Source: Demequina iriomotensis
Lineage (GTDB): Bacteria > Actinomycetota > Actinomycetes > Actinomycetales > Demequinaceae
DNA length: 64,000 bases
Assembly: GCF_000971395.1 (NCBI RefSeq)
Contig: NZ_BBME01000011.1
Coordinates: 186,001 to 250,000 of the forward strand
Direction of reading: 5' to 3'
Shown: piece by piece, positions 9,158-18,461 of the stretch
How the letters are laid out: each line of letters begins with the position of its first letter
How positions within the stretch are numbered: the stretch's first letter is position 1
The notes under the pieces: generated by a model
Seen by the model: only the letters and a program-made list of their open reading frames with translations
Told to the model about the DNA's origin: nothing
Database searches by the model: none
Program-made: the position numbers and the translations under genes

Positions 9158-10188
9158 GCGCGCTCGCCCGGGGGGACCGCGGTGCTGCGGCGCACCTTGA
9201 GCTCGTACGGCAGCTCCAGGGCGACGCCGGCGGCACCGGCGGCGCCGGTGCGCAGCTCCGCGAGGAGCGCGGCGGCGGCGAGGCGCCCCTGCTCGACGGG
9301 GTGCTGGTCCACGGTCGTGAGCTCGAAGAACTCGCCGAGCTCGTGCCCGTCGATGCCGATGACGGACAGCTCCTCAGGCACGCGCAGGCCCAGGTCGCGG
9401 GCGGCGAGGATCGCGCCGATCGCCATCTCGTCCGACGCGGCGAAGATCGCGGTGGGATGCACGCGGGGGTCGCCGAGCAGCTGCTTCGCGGCCTCGTAGC
9501 CGCCCTGGATGGTGAAGTCCGCGATCGCGCGGTGACGCGGGTCGGCGGAGATCCCCGCCTCCGCGAGAGCCGCCTCGTAGCCCTCGCGGCGGTGCCGGGG
9601 GAGCTGGAAGTCGAGGTTGTCCGCCTCCTCGCCGCCGATGTAGCCGATGCTGCGGTGGCCCAGCGACGTCAGGTGCGAGGTGGCGAGGTGGGCGACCGCG
9701 CGGTCGTCGAGGCTCAACGTGGTGACGCCCGCGAGCGGGCCGCCCACGCCGACCATCGGCTTGCGAAGGCCGTGGATGCGCGTGAGCTCGGCCTCCGTCA
9801 GCTCGACCGACACCGCGATGAAGGCGTCGACGCGCTTGCGCTGGAGGAACTCCGCGAACAGCCGCTCGCGGCGCTCCGGATGCCGGTCGGTGTCCTCGAG
9901 GTGGTACAGCGTGATGTCGTAGCCCGCGTCCGCGAGCGCGCGGTTCGCGCCCTTGAGGACGCTCCCGTAGTACCAGCTGCCCAGCACGGGCAGCACGAAG
10001 CCGACGTTCCGCGTCCGGCCCGAGGCGAGAGACGATGCGGTGGCCGAGGCCACGTAGCCGAGCTGATGTGCGGCGTCCTCGACCTTCCGCCGCGTCGTGT
10101 CCGAGACGGTCGACTTGCCGGCGAGCGCGCGGGAGACGGTGGCGGTGGACACGCCCGCGAGCTCGGCGACACCCTGGATCGTCGCCAC
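9154..10188 (-). CDS. LacI-family transcriptional regulator
   Basis: 344 residues. The N-terminal helix-turn-helix reads IQGVAELAGVSTATVSRAL (about 4-22), followed by the hinge helix and a periplasmic-binding-protein-like sensor domain from about residue 60 (NVGFVLPVLGSWYYGSVL). GTG start at 10188 has GGAAGGAG upstream. It sits between the alpha-glucosidase (stop 65 bases upstream) and the kinase gene it overlaps. A LacI-type operator lies before the glucosidase start at 11997-12010, so it is probably the local repressor of this operon, released by a glucoside or sugar effector. Confidence 0.92.
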   Translation of the reverse strand: MATIQGVAELAGVSTATVSRALAGKSTVSDTTRRKVEDAAHQLGYVASATASSLASGRTRNVGFVLPVLGSWYYGSVLKGANRALADAGYDITLYHLEDTDRHPERRERLFAEFLQRKRVDAFIAVSVELTEAELTRIHGLRKPMVGVGGPLAGVTTLSLDDRAVAHLATSHLTSLGHRSIGYIGGEEADNLDFQLPRHRREGYEAALAEAGISADPRHRAIADFTIQGGYEAAKQLLGDPRVHPTAIFAASDEMAIGAILAARDLGLRVPEELSVIGIDGHELGEFFELTTVDQHPVEQGRLAAAALLAELRTGAAGAAGVALELPYELKVRRSTAVPPGERA

Positions 10189-10253
10189 CCTCGGCTCCTT
10201 CCGTCGCGGCCCCGTCCGCGAGCGCGGGCCGGGAGCCGGTACCTGCGGGAATC

Positions 10254-11936
10254 CTACCCGCGCACGCGCACCCAGACCGTCGCGTCCGCGGGTACCGCGC
10301 CGTCGACCAGGGGCGCCGATGACACGAGCACCTCGCCGTCGACCGGCACCGGCGCGCCGGACACGTTCGCGATGACGCGCAGGCCGCCCACGCTGTGGAT
10401 GAGGACGCCCTCGGGCGAGTCCTCCCAGCGCACCTCGCCGACGCCCGTTCCGAGGCCGTGCTCGCGGCGCAGGCGCAGGGCGTCGCGGTACATCTCGAGC
10501 GTCGAGCCTGCCACGCCCGCCTGGGCGTCACGCGCGAGCGCACCGTACACCGCGGGCTGCGGCAGCCAGGACTCGCCGACGGGGGAGAAGCCGTAGGCGG
10601 GCGCGTCCTTCTCCCACGGCAGGGGGACGCGGCAGCCGTCGCGGCCGTACCGCTCGCCCTCGGTGCGGAACCAGGTCGGGTCCTGGCGCGCATCGTCCGG
10701 GATGTCGATGGCCTCGGGCAGGCCGAGCTCCTCGCCCTGGTAGAGGTAGGCGCCGCCGGGCAGCGAGAGCATGAAGAGCGAGGCGGCGCGGGCGCGGCGG
10801 ATGCCCTCGTCGACGTCAGGCAGGCCACGGCTCGCGGGGCCGACGCCGTGACCCTGCGGGGTGTCCTTGCTGAGCGCGAGGCGCGTGGCGTGGCGGATCA
10901 TGTCGTGGTTGGAGAGCACCCACGTGGACGGCGCCCCCACCGCGCCGAACGTCGCGATCGAGTCGTTGACCACGGCGCGTAGGTCCGCGGCGTCCCAGTG
11001 GGTCTCCATGTAGCCGAAGTTGAACGTCTGGTGCATCTCGTCCGGGCGCACCCAGTTCGCCATGAGGTCGAGCGGGTACACCCAGGCCTCGGCGGCGAGG
11101 ATCCGGTCGCCCTCGTACTCGTCGATCACGGCACGCCACCGGCGCCACACCTCGTGCACGCCGTCCTGCGCCCAGTAGGGGGAGGCGTCCGAGGCGGCGC
11201 CGCCCATCGAGGCCTCCTCGTCGGACTGGACGAAGTCGGGGAGGCCGTCGGCCTTGATGAGGCCGTGGGCGACGTCCACGCGGAAGCCGTCCACGCCGCG
11301 GTCGAGCCAGAAGCGCAGGACGCCGTCGAACTCCGCGCGAACCTCCTCGAGCTCCCAGTTGAAGTCGGGCTGGGAGGTGTCGAAGATGTGCAGGTACCAC
11401 TGGCCGGGGGTGCCGTCGGGTTCGGTGACGCGCGTCCACATGGGCCCGCCGAAGACGGACTCCCAGTTGTTCGGAGGCACCTCGCCGTTCTCGCCCTTGC
11501 CGTCGCGGAAGATGTAGCGCTCGCGCTCCGCCGAGCCCGGGCCCGCCGCCAGGGCGGCCTGGAACCAGGGGTGCTGATCGCTCGAATGGTTGGGCACGAT
11601 GTCCGCGATGACGCGCAGGCCCAGCTCGTGGGCGCGCGCGACCATCGCGTCGAAGTCGGCGAGCGTGCCGAAGAGCGGGTCCACGTCGCGGAAGTCCGAG
11701 ACGTCGTAGCCGGCGTCCTTCTGCGGCGAGCGGTAGAACGGCGACAGCCACACCGCGTCGACGCCCAGGTCCGCGAGCGAGTCGAGGCGCTGCGTGATGC
11801 CGCGCAGGTCGCCCACGCCCGTGCCGTTCGAGTCCGCGAAGGAGCGCGGATAGATCTGATAGATGACGGAGGACCGCCACCACTCGTCGCGCCGGGTCGC
11901 GGTGGGGGTGAGCGTTGCGGCGTCGGTCTGGGCCAC
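10254..11936 (-). CDS. GH13 alpha-glucosidase (oligo-1,6-glucosidase/maltase type)
   Basis: 560 residues in the GH13 oligosaccharide hydrolase subfamily; hydrolyses alpha-1,4 or alpha-1,6 gluco-oligosaccharides, or sucrose/trehalose in some members. Catalytic residues are visible: nucleophile Asp221 in GFRVDVAH, acid/base Glu283 in AAEAWV, transition-state Asp345 in LSNHDM. GFSP-type insert and domain C follow. The start VAQTDAATL (GTG 11934-11936) has GAGAGGA just upstream; the longer frame to 12059 would run over the operator and lacks conserved sequence. No signal peptide, so the enzyme is cytoplasmic. It is first in the operon with lacI and the PfkB kinase. Confidence 0.93.
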   Translation of the reverse strand: MAQTDAATLTPTATRRDEWWRSSVIYQIYPRSFADSNGTGVGDLRGITQRLDSLADLGVDAVWLSPFYRSPQKDAGYDVSDFRDVDPLFGTLADFDAMVARAHELGLRVIADIVPNHSSDQHPWFQAALAAGPGSAERERYIFRDGKGENGEVPPNNWESVFGGPMWTRVTEPDGTPGQWYLHIFDTSQPDFNWELEEVRAEFDGVLRFWLDRGVDGFRVDVAHGLIKADGLPDFVQSDEEASMGGAASDASPYWAQDGVHEVWRRWRAVIDEYEGDRILAAEAWVYPLDLMANWVRPDEMHQTFNFGYMETHWDAADLRAVVNDSIATFGAVGAPSTWVLSNHDMIRHATRLALSKDTPQGHGVGPASRGLPDVDEGIRRARAASLFMLSLPGGAYLYQGEELGLPEAIDIPDDARQDPTWFRTEGERYGRDGCRVPLPWEKDAPAYGFSPVGESWLPQPAVYGALARDAQAGVAGSTLEMYRDALRLRREHGLGTGVGEVRWEDSPEGVLIHSVGGLRVIANVSGAPVPVDGEVLVSSAPLVDGAVPADATVWVRVRG

Positions 11937-11996
11937 GGTGTCCTCTCGGTGGTGCGCGGGTCCGCGCGCGGGTCCCGCGGCGGCGATGCCGCCCAA

Positions 11997-12010
11997 TGTA
12001 AGCGGTTGCA
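11997..12010. promoter_or_regulatory. LacI-family operator before the alpha-glucosidase
   Basis: TGTAAGCGGTTGCA is a 14-base imperfect palindrome with the central CG typical of LacI/MalR-type sites. It lies 60 bases upstream of the glucosidase GTG and 109 bases before the divergent ribA. The regulator is most simply the LacI protein encoded at 9154-10188. Confidence 0.75.
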
Positions 12011-12118
12011 TCCGGCGCGTGCAAACCGAGCCCCAGGGCGCGGGAATCCTGCGCCGCACGTTGTTGTTGCGTCAACCATCGCGCCCGGACGTGGGCGCCC
12101 GCACGCGAGGAGCCGCAC

Positions 12119-12826
12119 ATGACCGCGATCTGCCCCAGCCGCCGCCAGGCGCGGGACGATGCTCCCGACGCCCGCCCGCTCGACCCGCCGGCCGCATCGG
12201 TCCGCACCGCGGTGACCGTGCCGCTGCGATTCGCGGACGGGTTCGCGGCCACGGGTCGCGCCATGACGTTCGACGGCCTCGTCGACGGCAAGGAGCACCT
12301 CGCGATCGGTCTCGGCGACTGGGAGGGCGCGCTCGCACGCTCGGCGGACGGCGGCGACGCGCCGCTCGTGCGGCCCCACTCGGAATGCCTCACGGGCGAC
12401 GTGCTCGGCTCCGAGCGCTGCGATTGCGGGCCGCAGCTGCGCGAGGCGGTGGAGCGGATCGCCGAGGTCGGCGGATTCCTGCTGTACCTCCGGCAGGAGG
12501 GCCGGGGCATCGGCCTCTACGCCAAGCTCGACGCCTACGCGTTGCAGGACGCGGGCCTCGACACCTACGAGGCGAACGTCGCACTGGGCCACGGCGAGGA
12601 CGAGCGCGACTACGCGCCCGCCGCGCAGATGCTCGCCGCCGTCGGCGCCGGACGGATCCGGCTGCTGAGCAACAACCCCGACAAGGCTGCGCAGCTCGAG
12701 CTGCTCGGGGTGTCCGTGGAGGAGCGCGTCCCCACCGGCGTGCACCTGAGCGACGCGAACGCGCGCTACCTCGCGACCAAGGTCGAGCACACCGCGCACA
12801 CCCTCGTGCTGCCGGGGCTCGGGTGA
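12119..12826 (+). CDS. ribA: GTP cyclohydrolase II
   Basis: First step of riboflavin synthesis: opens GTP to the pyrimidine precursor, formate and pyrophosphate. 235 residues. Zinc-binding cysteines are visible at Cys90, Cys101 and Cys103 (SECLTGDVLGSERCDCG) and the active-site RQEGRGIGL follows at about 125-133. The C-terminal NNPDKAAQLELLGV motif is also present. There is no fused dihydroxybutanone-phosphate synthase domain. ATG has GAGGAG seven bases upstream. It is a lone gene, divergent from the glucosidase; no FMN riboswitch is recognisable in the leader. The first 30 residues are variable and may be non-functional or the start may be downstream. Confidence 0.92.
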   Translation: MTAICPSRRQARDDAPDARPLDPPAASVRTAVTVPLRFADGFAATGRAMTFDGLVDGKEHLAIGLGDWEGALARSADGGDAPLVRPHSECLTGDVLGSERCDCGPQLREAVERIAEVGGFLLYLRQEGRGIGLYAKLDAYALQDAGLDTYEANVALGHGEDERDYAPAAQMLAAVGAGRIRLLSNNPDKAAQLELLGVSVEERVPTGVHLSDANARYLATKVEHTAHTLVLPGLG

Positions 12827-12900
12827 CCTCCCACACCGTTTGACGTGCCCCCTCACCAGGCGTTTCATTGAGACGTTGAGGCGACCCGGGGAGGGGTGCG

Positions 12901-13965
12901 ATGAAGCGCATCGTGGTGTGCTGCGACGGCACATGGAGCAAGGCGGACCAGGGCAACCCGACCAACATCGTCAAGCTGGCGCTGGCGGTCGCTCCCGCCG
13001 ACGGCGACACCGCGCAGCACGTGCACTACGTCGCCGGCGTCGGCACCGAGGGCCCCAAGCTGCTCGGCGGCGCGTTCGGCTGGGGGCTGTCCGAGAACGT
13101 CCGCGAGGGCTACCTGCGCATCGCCGAGGAGTACGAGCCGGGCGACGAGATCTACCTGTTCGGCTACAGCCGCGGCGCCTACACCGCGCGATCGATCGCG
13201 GGCTTCCTGCGCAACGCGGGCATCCTCAAGCCCGAGCACCTGGGTCGCCTGGGCGAGGCCTACGCGCTCTACCGCTCGCGATCGAAGACCACTGCGCCGG
13301 GAGCGCGCAAGGCGGAGCTGTTCCGCCGCAGCTACTCGCACGACGTCCTCGAGATCCGGTTCGTCGGGGTGTTCGACACGGTGGGCTCGCTCGGCATCCC
13401 CGGGACGAGCATCCCCGTGATCGAGTGGTTCAACCGGCGCTGGAGCTTCCACGACACCCAGCTGTCGCGCTCGGTCAAGGCGGCCCACCACGCGGTGGCG
13501 ATCGACGAGCAGCGCACCACCTTCGCGCCGACGCTGTGGAACCTTCCCGAGCCGGCGCCGGGCCAGATCCTCGAGCAGGTGTGGTTCGCGGGCTGCCACT
13601 CGAACGTCGGCGGGGGCGGGGGAGACGGGACGGCGCTGTCGGACATCACGATGCGCTGGATGGCGCAGCGCGCGACCGCGCAGGGCCTGGTCTTCGCGGA
13701 CGAGGCGTTCGTCGAGGGTGGCATCATGCGCGCGGGCGACGCGGTGTCCGTGCCCTTCGCGCCGGACCCGCTGGGGACCATCGGCAACTCGCGCTCGGGC
13801 TTCTTCAAGCTGTGGAAGGCGCTCATCAGGCCCATCGGCAAGGCGCAGGACGGCCAGGAGTCGCTGTCCTCGAGCGCCGTGGCCCGTCACGCCGCTCGAC
13901 CGACGGATCACCCGCAGAACCTCATCGACGCGCTCGCCGCGCCGCACCGCGTCACGGAGGTCTGA
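12901..13965 (+). CDS. DUF2235 (Tle1-like) alpha/beta hydrolase
   Basis: 354-residue protein starting MKRIVVCCDGTWSK, the DUF2235 hallmark, with the nucleophile elbow FGYSRGAYTAR (Ser90). DUF2235 is shared with Tle1 phospholipase effectors of type VI secretion, but free-standing soluble versions such as this occur widely in bacteria. No signal peptide or export domain is visible, and no immunity gene or secretion gene is adjacent. ATG is preceded by GGGGAGGGG. A lipase or esterase activity is the reasonable inference; the substrate is unknown. Confidence 0.85.
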   Translation: MKRIVVCCDGTWSKADQGNPTNIVKLALAVAPADGDTAQHVHYVAGVGTEGPKLLGGAFGWGLSENVREGYLRIAEEYEPGDEIYLFGYSRGAYTARSIAGFLRNAGILKPEHLGRLGEAYALYRSRSKTTAPGARKAELFRRSYSHDVLEIRFVGVFDTVGSLGIPGTSIPVIEWFNRRWSFHDTQLSRSVKAAHHAVAIDEQRTTFAPTLWNLPEPAPGQILEQVWFAGCHSNVGGGGGDGTALSDITMRWMAQRATAQGLVFADEAFVEGGIMRAGDAVSVPFAPDPLGTIGNSRSGFFKLWKALIRPIGKAQDGQESLSSSAVARHAARPTDHPQNLIDALAAPHRVTEV

Positions 13966-14048
13966 GCGCCTCGGTGGCACCCTGTGAGGTGCTGAGCGCC
14001 CGGATCCGGCTCACACGGGCACCGGGAACCTCGCAGGAGCGGCACGCC

Positions 14049-15476
14049 TCAGATGGTGAGCCAGCCGGTCGCCACGCCCACCGCGCCGACCACCGCGGCC
14101 GTGAGCGACACCGCCAGGATCACCAGCTCGCGCGGGCTGAACCAGCGCCGCCCCTGCTCGCGCCGGACCATGACGAACAGGATCGACGCGGGCGCGTAGA
14201 TGATCGATGAGACCAGCACGAACGTCAGCCCGGCGGCGAACAGCAGGAACACCACGTACGCCGTCGCGAGCACGCCCAGCGCGAGCTCCCGCCGTCGCTC
14301 CTGCGCCTCGGTGTAGCCGTCGCGCAGCGCCGCGATCTTGAGCAGGTAGCCCGCGGCGAAGAGGAACGGGATGAGCGAGAGCGCGCTCGTGAGGTCCACC
14401 ATGAAGTTGACGGCGTCTGCGGACACCAGCACCACGAGCAGCATCGCCTGGGTGAGCACCGAGGTGGTGAGCAGCGCCGTGGTGGGGACGTCGCGGTCGG
14501 ACTGGCGGCCGAGGAAGCGCGGCATGTCGTGGTCCTTCGAGGCCACGAACAGCAGCTCCGCCGCGATGAGCGTCCACGCGAGGTAGGCGCCCAGGATCGA
14601 CACGATCAGCCCCACGCTCACGAACGCCGATCCCCAGCCGCCCACGACCGACTCGAGCACGCCCGCCATCGACGGCTGGCGGAGCTCGGCCATCTCGGCG
14701 GCGGGCATGACGCCGTACGAGACCATCGTCACCGAGGCGAAGATCGCGAAGACGCTGAGGTACCCGAGCACCGTCGCGCGCCCCACGTCCTCGCGGCGGC
14801 GCGCGTGCCGCGAGTACATGCTCGCCCCCTCGACGCCGAGGAAGACGAAGACCATGACGAGCATCGTCTCCTTGACCTGGTCGAACAGCGGCAGCCCGGA
14901 CGCGCCCGCCATGTTGCCCACGAACACCTGCGGGTCCACGTAGAAGAGCACGATCACGATGAAGACGATGATCGGCACCAGCTTCGCGATGGTGACGATG
15001 CGGTTGATGGCCGCCGCCTCCTTCACGCCCTGGCGCACCAGCAGGTAGAAGCCCCACAGCCCGGCGCTGGAGAGGATCACCGCGAGCACCGTGTCGCCCT
15101 CGCCGAGCGCGGGGAACAGCCCGCCCATCGTCGACATGATGAGGACCCAGAAGGACACGTTGCCCACGCATGTGGTCGCCCAGTAGCCGAAGGCGGAGAA
15201 GAAGCCGAGGTACTCGCCGAAGCCGGCCTTCGCGTACGCGTAGATGCCGGCGTCGAGGTGCGGCTTGCGGTTGCCCAGGGCCTGGAACATGAGGGCGAGC
15301 ATGAGCGTCCCGAAGCCCGCGACGGCCCAGGCGATGAGCGCGCCGCTCACGCCGGTGGCCGCGGCGAACCGCTGGGGGAGGGTGAAGACGCCCGCGCCCA
15401 CCATGGTGCCGATCACCATCGTGGTCATGGTGAGCAGCGACAGCTTGACCGGCACGCGCCCGGGGGTCCCCGCCAT
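14049..15476 (-). CDS. APC-superfamily basic amino-acid antiporter, ArcD-like
   Basis: 475-residue integral membrane protein with about 12-13 helices. The N-terminal TMTTMVIGTMVGAGVFTLP is the APC substrate-binding helix 1 with its unwound GxG region; HLDAGIYAYAKAGFGEYLGF further matches the arginine/ornithine antiporter branch (ArcD/YjeM-like). It probably exchanges a cationic amino acid for its catabolic product. No arginine deiminase genes (arcABC) are in the window, so the physiological role is uncertain. It converges on the DUF2235 gene and stands alone; upstream is the ZIP-like gene on the same strand 93 bases away. Confidence 0.85.
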   Translation of the reverse strand: MAGTPGRVPVKLSLLTMTTMVIGTMVGAGVFTLPQRFAAATGVSGALIAWAVAGFGTLMLALMFQALGNRKPHLDAGIYAYAKAGFGEYLGFFSAFGYWATTCVGNVSFWVLIMSTMGGLFPALGEGDTVLAVILSSAGLWGFYLLVRQGVKEAAAINRIVTIAKLVPIIVFIVIVLFYVDPQVFVGNMAGASGLPLFDQVKETMLVMVFVFLGVEGASMYSRHARRREDVGRATVLGYLSVFAIFASVTMVSYGVMPAAEMAELRQPSMAGVLESVVGGWGSAFVSVGLIVSILGAYLAWTLIAAELLFVASKDHDMPRFLGRQSDRDVPTTALLTTSVLTQAMLLVVLVSADAVNFMVDLTSALSLIPFLFAAGYLLKIAALRDGYTEAQERRRELALGVLATAYVVFLLFAAGLTFVLVSSIIYAPASILFVMVRREQGRRWFSPRELVILAVSLTAAVVGAVGVATGWLTI

Positions 15477-15568
15477 CGGCCCTCCTCCCGTCCCTCTCGA
15501 AACCTAGCAAGGCCAGGGACGATGCGCCGGGCGGGCCTCCCGCGGGCTCGGGACGCTCGGGGCTCCGC

Positions 15569-16255
15569 TCAGGATCCGGCGAGCGTGAGCCCGAATCCCA
15601 CCACCGCCCACATCCCCGCGGCCACGTGCGCCTTGCGGTAGGCGAACGGGATCATCGAGGTGGTGAGCATGGTCACGAGCGCGCCGGTGGTGAACGCCGC
15701 GAGACGCGCACCGTCGACGTCGCGGATCGCGTCCGCCGCCGCGAACCCGAGGGCCGCGCACACGCCCGCGACCACGACCACGGAGCCCCACAGCGTCACC
15801 TGCTTGAGCGCGGGCCACCCGCTCGCGCGCATGTCGGCCGCCGGTGCGAGGGCCTGCGGGATGTTCGAGACCCAGACCGAGGCAGCGAGCGCGGGGCTCA
15901 CCGCGAGGCCCGCCGCGAGCTGGATGCCGAAGATGAGCGACTCGGGCAGCGCGTCGATGATGTTGCCGACCACGATGCCCATCGCGCCCGACTCGCCGAA
16001 CCGGCGTTCGACGAGGCGGTCCGCGACCACGTAGACGGCGCCTCCGGCGACGAGCCACAGCCCGATCTCGAGGTTGCCCAGCGACGCGAGGGCCTGCGGC
16101 ACCAGCTGGAAGGACGCGGCGCCCAGGAGCGCGCCCGAGCCGAGCCCCGCGAGGGACCCGATCGCGCGGTCGGACAGCGTGACGCGGTAGACCACCAGGC
16201 ACGCGAGCAGCAGCGAGGATTGCGTCACGATGCCGACGATCAGCGCGTCGCCCAT
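15569..16255 (-). CDS. ZIP-family-like membrane protein with altered metal site
   Basis: 228 residues, about seven to eight hydrophobic helices. The layout resembles ZIP/ZupT metal transporters, with GNIIDALPESLIFG at the place of the canonical HN-x-PEG helix 4 signature, and SNIPQALAPAADM as a second partial copy. The metal-ligating histidines expected in these helices are missing, so zinc transport is doubtful and another small substrate or a sensory role is possible. Start ATG 16253-16255 lacks a ribosome site but follows TAGGGT by six bases, suggesting a leaderless message. No partner gene is evident. Confidence 0.7.
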   Translation of the reverse strand: MGDALIVGIVTQSSLLLACLVVYRVTLSDRAIGSLAGLGSGALLGAASFQLVPQALASLGNLEIGLWLVAGGAVYVVADRLVERRFGESGAMGIVVGNIIDALPESLIFGIQLAAGLAVSPALAASVWVSNIPQALAPAADMRASGWPALKQVTLWGSVVVVAGVCAALGFAAADAIRDVDGARLAAFTTGALVTMLTTSMIPFAYRKAHVAAGMWAVVGFGLTLAGS

Positions 16256-16267
16256 ACGCCCACCCTA
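16256..16267 (-). promoter_or_regulatory. Putative leaderless promoter of the ZIP-like gene (-10 TAGGGT)
   Basis: Minus-strand TAGGGT (16262-16267) is six bases from the ATG and there is no Shine-Dalgarno sequence between them. Confidence 0.45.
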
Positions 16268-16291
16268 GGTCGGACGGGCGCGGCGGGTGGC

Positions 16292-16762
16292 TCAGGCCGG
16301 CACCGTCGCGTGGCGGAAGCGCAGCGGCGCATCGTGCACCGGGGTGAACGCGGCGCGCTCCGCGTCGGTGAGGCGCCGCGACCGCTGGGTCGCGGGATCG
16401 AGGTAGACCAGCACCGTCGAGGCCTGGGCGAACGCGAGATCCTCGCCGGGCGTGCCGGAGCGCAGCACGTGGTGGACCTCGCAGCTCGACCCGCCCACGC
16501 GCGGCACCCAGAGGTCCACGAGGATCGGCTCGGGGGACCACGGCATCTGCGCGAGGTACTCGACCTCGTGGCGCGCGACCACCACGCCGGGCGATCCGGT
16601 GCGCCGCAGCGCTCCGCTCGTATCCGCGACGGCGCGGATGAGCGGATGCAGCGCGCGGATGCGGACCTCCTCGAGGATCGTGAGGAACGCGACGTTGTTG
16701 ACGTGGCCGTTGAGGTCGAGGTCCGAGAACCGCAGGTCGACGGGGACGGTCAGGCGCGGCAT
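16292..16762 (-). CDS. Hot-dog-fold acyl-CoA thioesterase (4HBT family)
   Basis: 156 residues. The 4-hydroxybenzoyl-CoA thioesterase signature RFSDLDLNGHVNNVAFL (about 11-27) is clear, with Asp16 and His20 at the active-site turn. It hydrolyses an acyl-CoA thioester, substrate unknown. The start MPRLTVPVDLRFSD at 16760-16762 is the natural family N-terminus; a longer frame upstream is low-complexity Arg/Gly. It lies 23 bases downstream of the acyl-CoA ligase stop, so ligase and thioesterase are probably one operon, a pairing common in fatty-acid activation and release. Confidence 0.85.
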   Translation of the reverse strand: MPRLTVPVDLRFSDLDLNGHVNNVAFLTILEEVRIRALHPLIRAVADTSGALRRTGSPGVVVARHEVEYLAQMPWSPEPILVDLWVPRVGGSSCEVHHVLRSGTPGEDLAFAQASTVLVYLDPATQRSRRLTDAERAAFTPVHDAPLRFRHATVPA

Positions 16763-16785
16763 GCGGTGCTCCGGTCCCCGGCGCC

Positions 16786-18363
16786 TTAGGGCGCCCCCAC
16801 CGTGACGCGGTCCGCGCCGCGCAGCGCGACCTTGTTGACCTTGCCGGCCGCGTTGCGGGGGAGCGCCTCGACGAGCACCACGTCCTTGGGCTGCTTGAAC
16901 CGCGCGAGGCGGTCGCCCAGCCACTCCTGGAGCTCCGCGACCTCGAGGGTCTCGCCGGGGCGCATCACGACGGCCGCGACGGGCACCTCGCCCCAGCGCT
17001 CGTCGGCGCGCCCGTACACGGCGGCCTCGACGATGGCCGGGTGGGCGAAGAGCGCGTTCTCCACCTCAGCGCAGTACACGTTCTCGCCGCCCGAGATGAT
17101 CATGTCCTTGAGGCGGTCCACCACCCACACGAAGCCGTCCTCGTCCTGGCGGACCAGGTCGCCCGAGTGGAACCAGCCGCCCTCGAAAGCGGCGGCGGTC
17201 TCGGCGGGCTTGCGCCAGTACCCCTTCATGAGGTTGGGGCCGCGGTACACGATCTCGCCGACCTCGCCCGGGGCCACGTCGCGGAGATCGGCGTCGACGA
17301 TGCGGCACTGCACCGTGGGGACCGGGCGCCCGACGGACCCGAGGTGGTGGATCGCGTCCTCGCCGCGCAGCGCGCACGTGATGGGCGACATCTCCGTCTG
17401 GCCGAACACGGCGACGTTGAGCGCGTCGGGGAACGTCTCCGACATGGTCCTCAGCAGCGTGTCCGAGGCCGGCGCTGCGCCCCAGCTGATGACGCGCAGC
17501 CTGAGGTCGCGGTCGCGGATGCCCGGTACCGCGCAGATCGCCTGCCACTGCTGCGGCACGTTGAACACGATGGTCGCGCCCTCGCGCTCCCACGCGTCGA
17601 TGATCTCCTCCGCGTTGAAGGCGCCGAGCGGGTGCAGCACGGTGGGGATGCCCACGATGAAGTTCGCGCCGATCGAGCCGAGCCCCGCGATGTGGAACAG
17701 CGGCGCGGTGAGGAACGAGACGTCGCTCTCATCGAAGATGCTGTTGACGCGCAGCACGGTGAGCGACTGGGCGGCCATGTTGACGTGGTCGAGCATGGCG
17801 CCCTTGGGCTTCCCGGTGGTGCCGGACGTGTACATGATCAGGCACGTCGAGTCCTCGGGGACGTCGGGCGCCTCGAAGCTGCCGATGGGCTCCGCGAGCA
17901 GGTCGGCGATGCCCTCCTGGCCCTCGCCGGGCTCGCCGAAGACGATGACCTGCTTCACGCGGGTGGTGAGCTGACCCGCCGCCGTCACGAGCGGCGCCAG
18001 CGGCTGGTCGACCATGACGATGTCCCCATCCGCATCGTCGATGATGTACGCCAGCTCCGCGGGGGAGAGGCGGATGTTCATGGGCACCGCGATCGCGCCC
18101 AGGCGGTTGATCGCGAAGACGCTCTCGATGACCAGCGGGTGGTTGAGGGTGAGCATGAGCACGCGGTCGCCGAAGCGGACCCCGCGGCGCTCGAGGGCCG
18201 CGGCGAGGATGTCCATCCGGCGTGCCGCGTCGGCCCACGTCGTCACCTCCCCGCGGTGCTTGAAGGCGGTCGCGTCGGGCCTCATCGCGGCGTGCGTGAG
18301 GACCTGGTTCATCCAGTGGTGGCGGCGGATCCCCGCGGGGATGCCGTGCGTGGCCTCGCTCAT
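16786..18363 (-). CDS. Acyl-CoA synthetase (FadD-like, AMP-forming)
   Basis: 525-residue member of the acyl-adenylate superfamily; activates a carboxylic acid to its CoA thioester via an acyl-AMP. The phosphate loop LIMYTSGTTGKPKGAML is visible, as are YRGPNLMKGYW, the hinge motif DRLKDMIISGGENV, and the catalytic Lys near the end in LPRNAAGKVNK. Start ATG 18361-18363 has GAAGAGG seven bases upstream; a 25-residue longer frame is unlikely. It is divergent from the tandem TetR gene and downstream has the thioesterase. In the context of the SDR/ACAD/phosphotransferase operon it could supply the LvaE-like activation step. Confidence 0.9.
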   Translation of the reverse strand: MSEATHGIPAGIRRHHWMNQVLTHAAMRPDATAFKHRGEVTTWADAARRMDILAAALERRGVRFGDRVLMLTLNHPLVIESVFAINRLGAIAVPMNIRLSPAELAYIIDDADGDIVMVDQPLAPLVTAAGQLTTRVKQVIVFGEPGEGQEGIADLLAEPIGSFEAPDVPEDSTCLIMYTSGTTGKPKGAMLDHVNMAAQSLTVLRVNSIFDESDVSFLTAPLFHIAGLGSIGANFIVGIPTVLHPLGAFNAEEIIDAWEREGATIVFNVPQQWQAICAVPGIRDRDLRLRVISWGAAPASDTLLRTMSETFPDALNVAVFGQTEMSPITCALRGEDAIHHLGSVGRPVPTVQCRIVDADLRDVAPGEVGEIVYRGPNLMKGYWRKPAETAAAFEGGWFHSGDLVRQDEDGFVWVVDRLKDMIISGGENVYCAEVENALFAHPAIVEAAVYGRADERWGEVPVAAVVMRPGETLEVAELQEWLGDRLARFKQPKDVVLVEALPRNAAGKVNKVALRGADRVTVGAP

Positions 18364-18461
18364 GACATGCACCTCTTCGTACGTCGAGCTCTCCGGGGGA
18401 GGCGCCGTTGCCTCGTCCCGTCTTCCGCTGCCGGCCATCGGTGGGGACCAGCTAGCAGCAT

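Noticed and set aside
12011-12118. FMN riboswitch in the ribA leader
   Set aside because: The conserved FMN-box core was not found in the leader; the region holds only the end of the LacI operator area and a ribosome site.
12901-13965. Type VI secretion effector
   Set aside because: DUF2235 is shared with Tle1 effectors, but there is no secretion or immunity gene near and the host type is Gram-positive.
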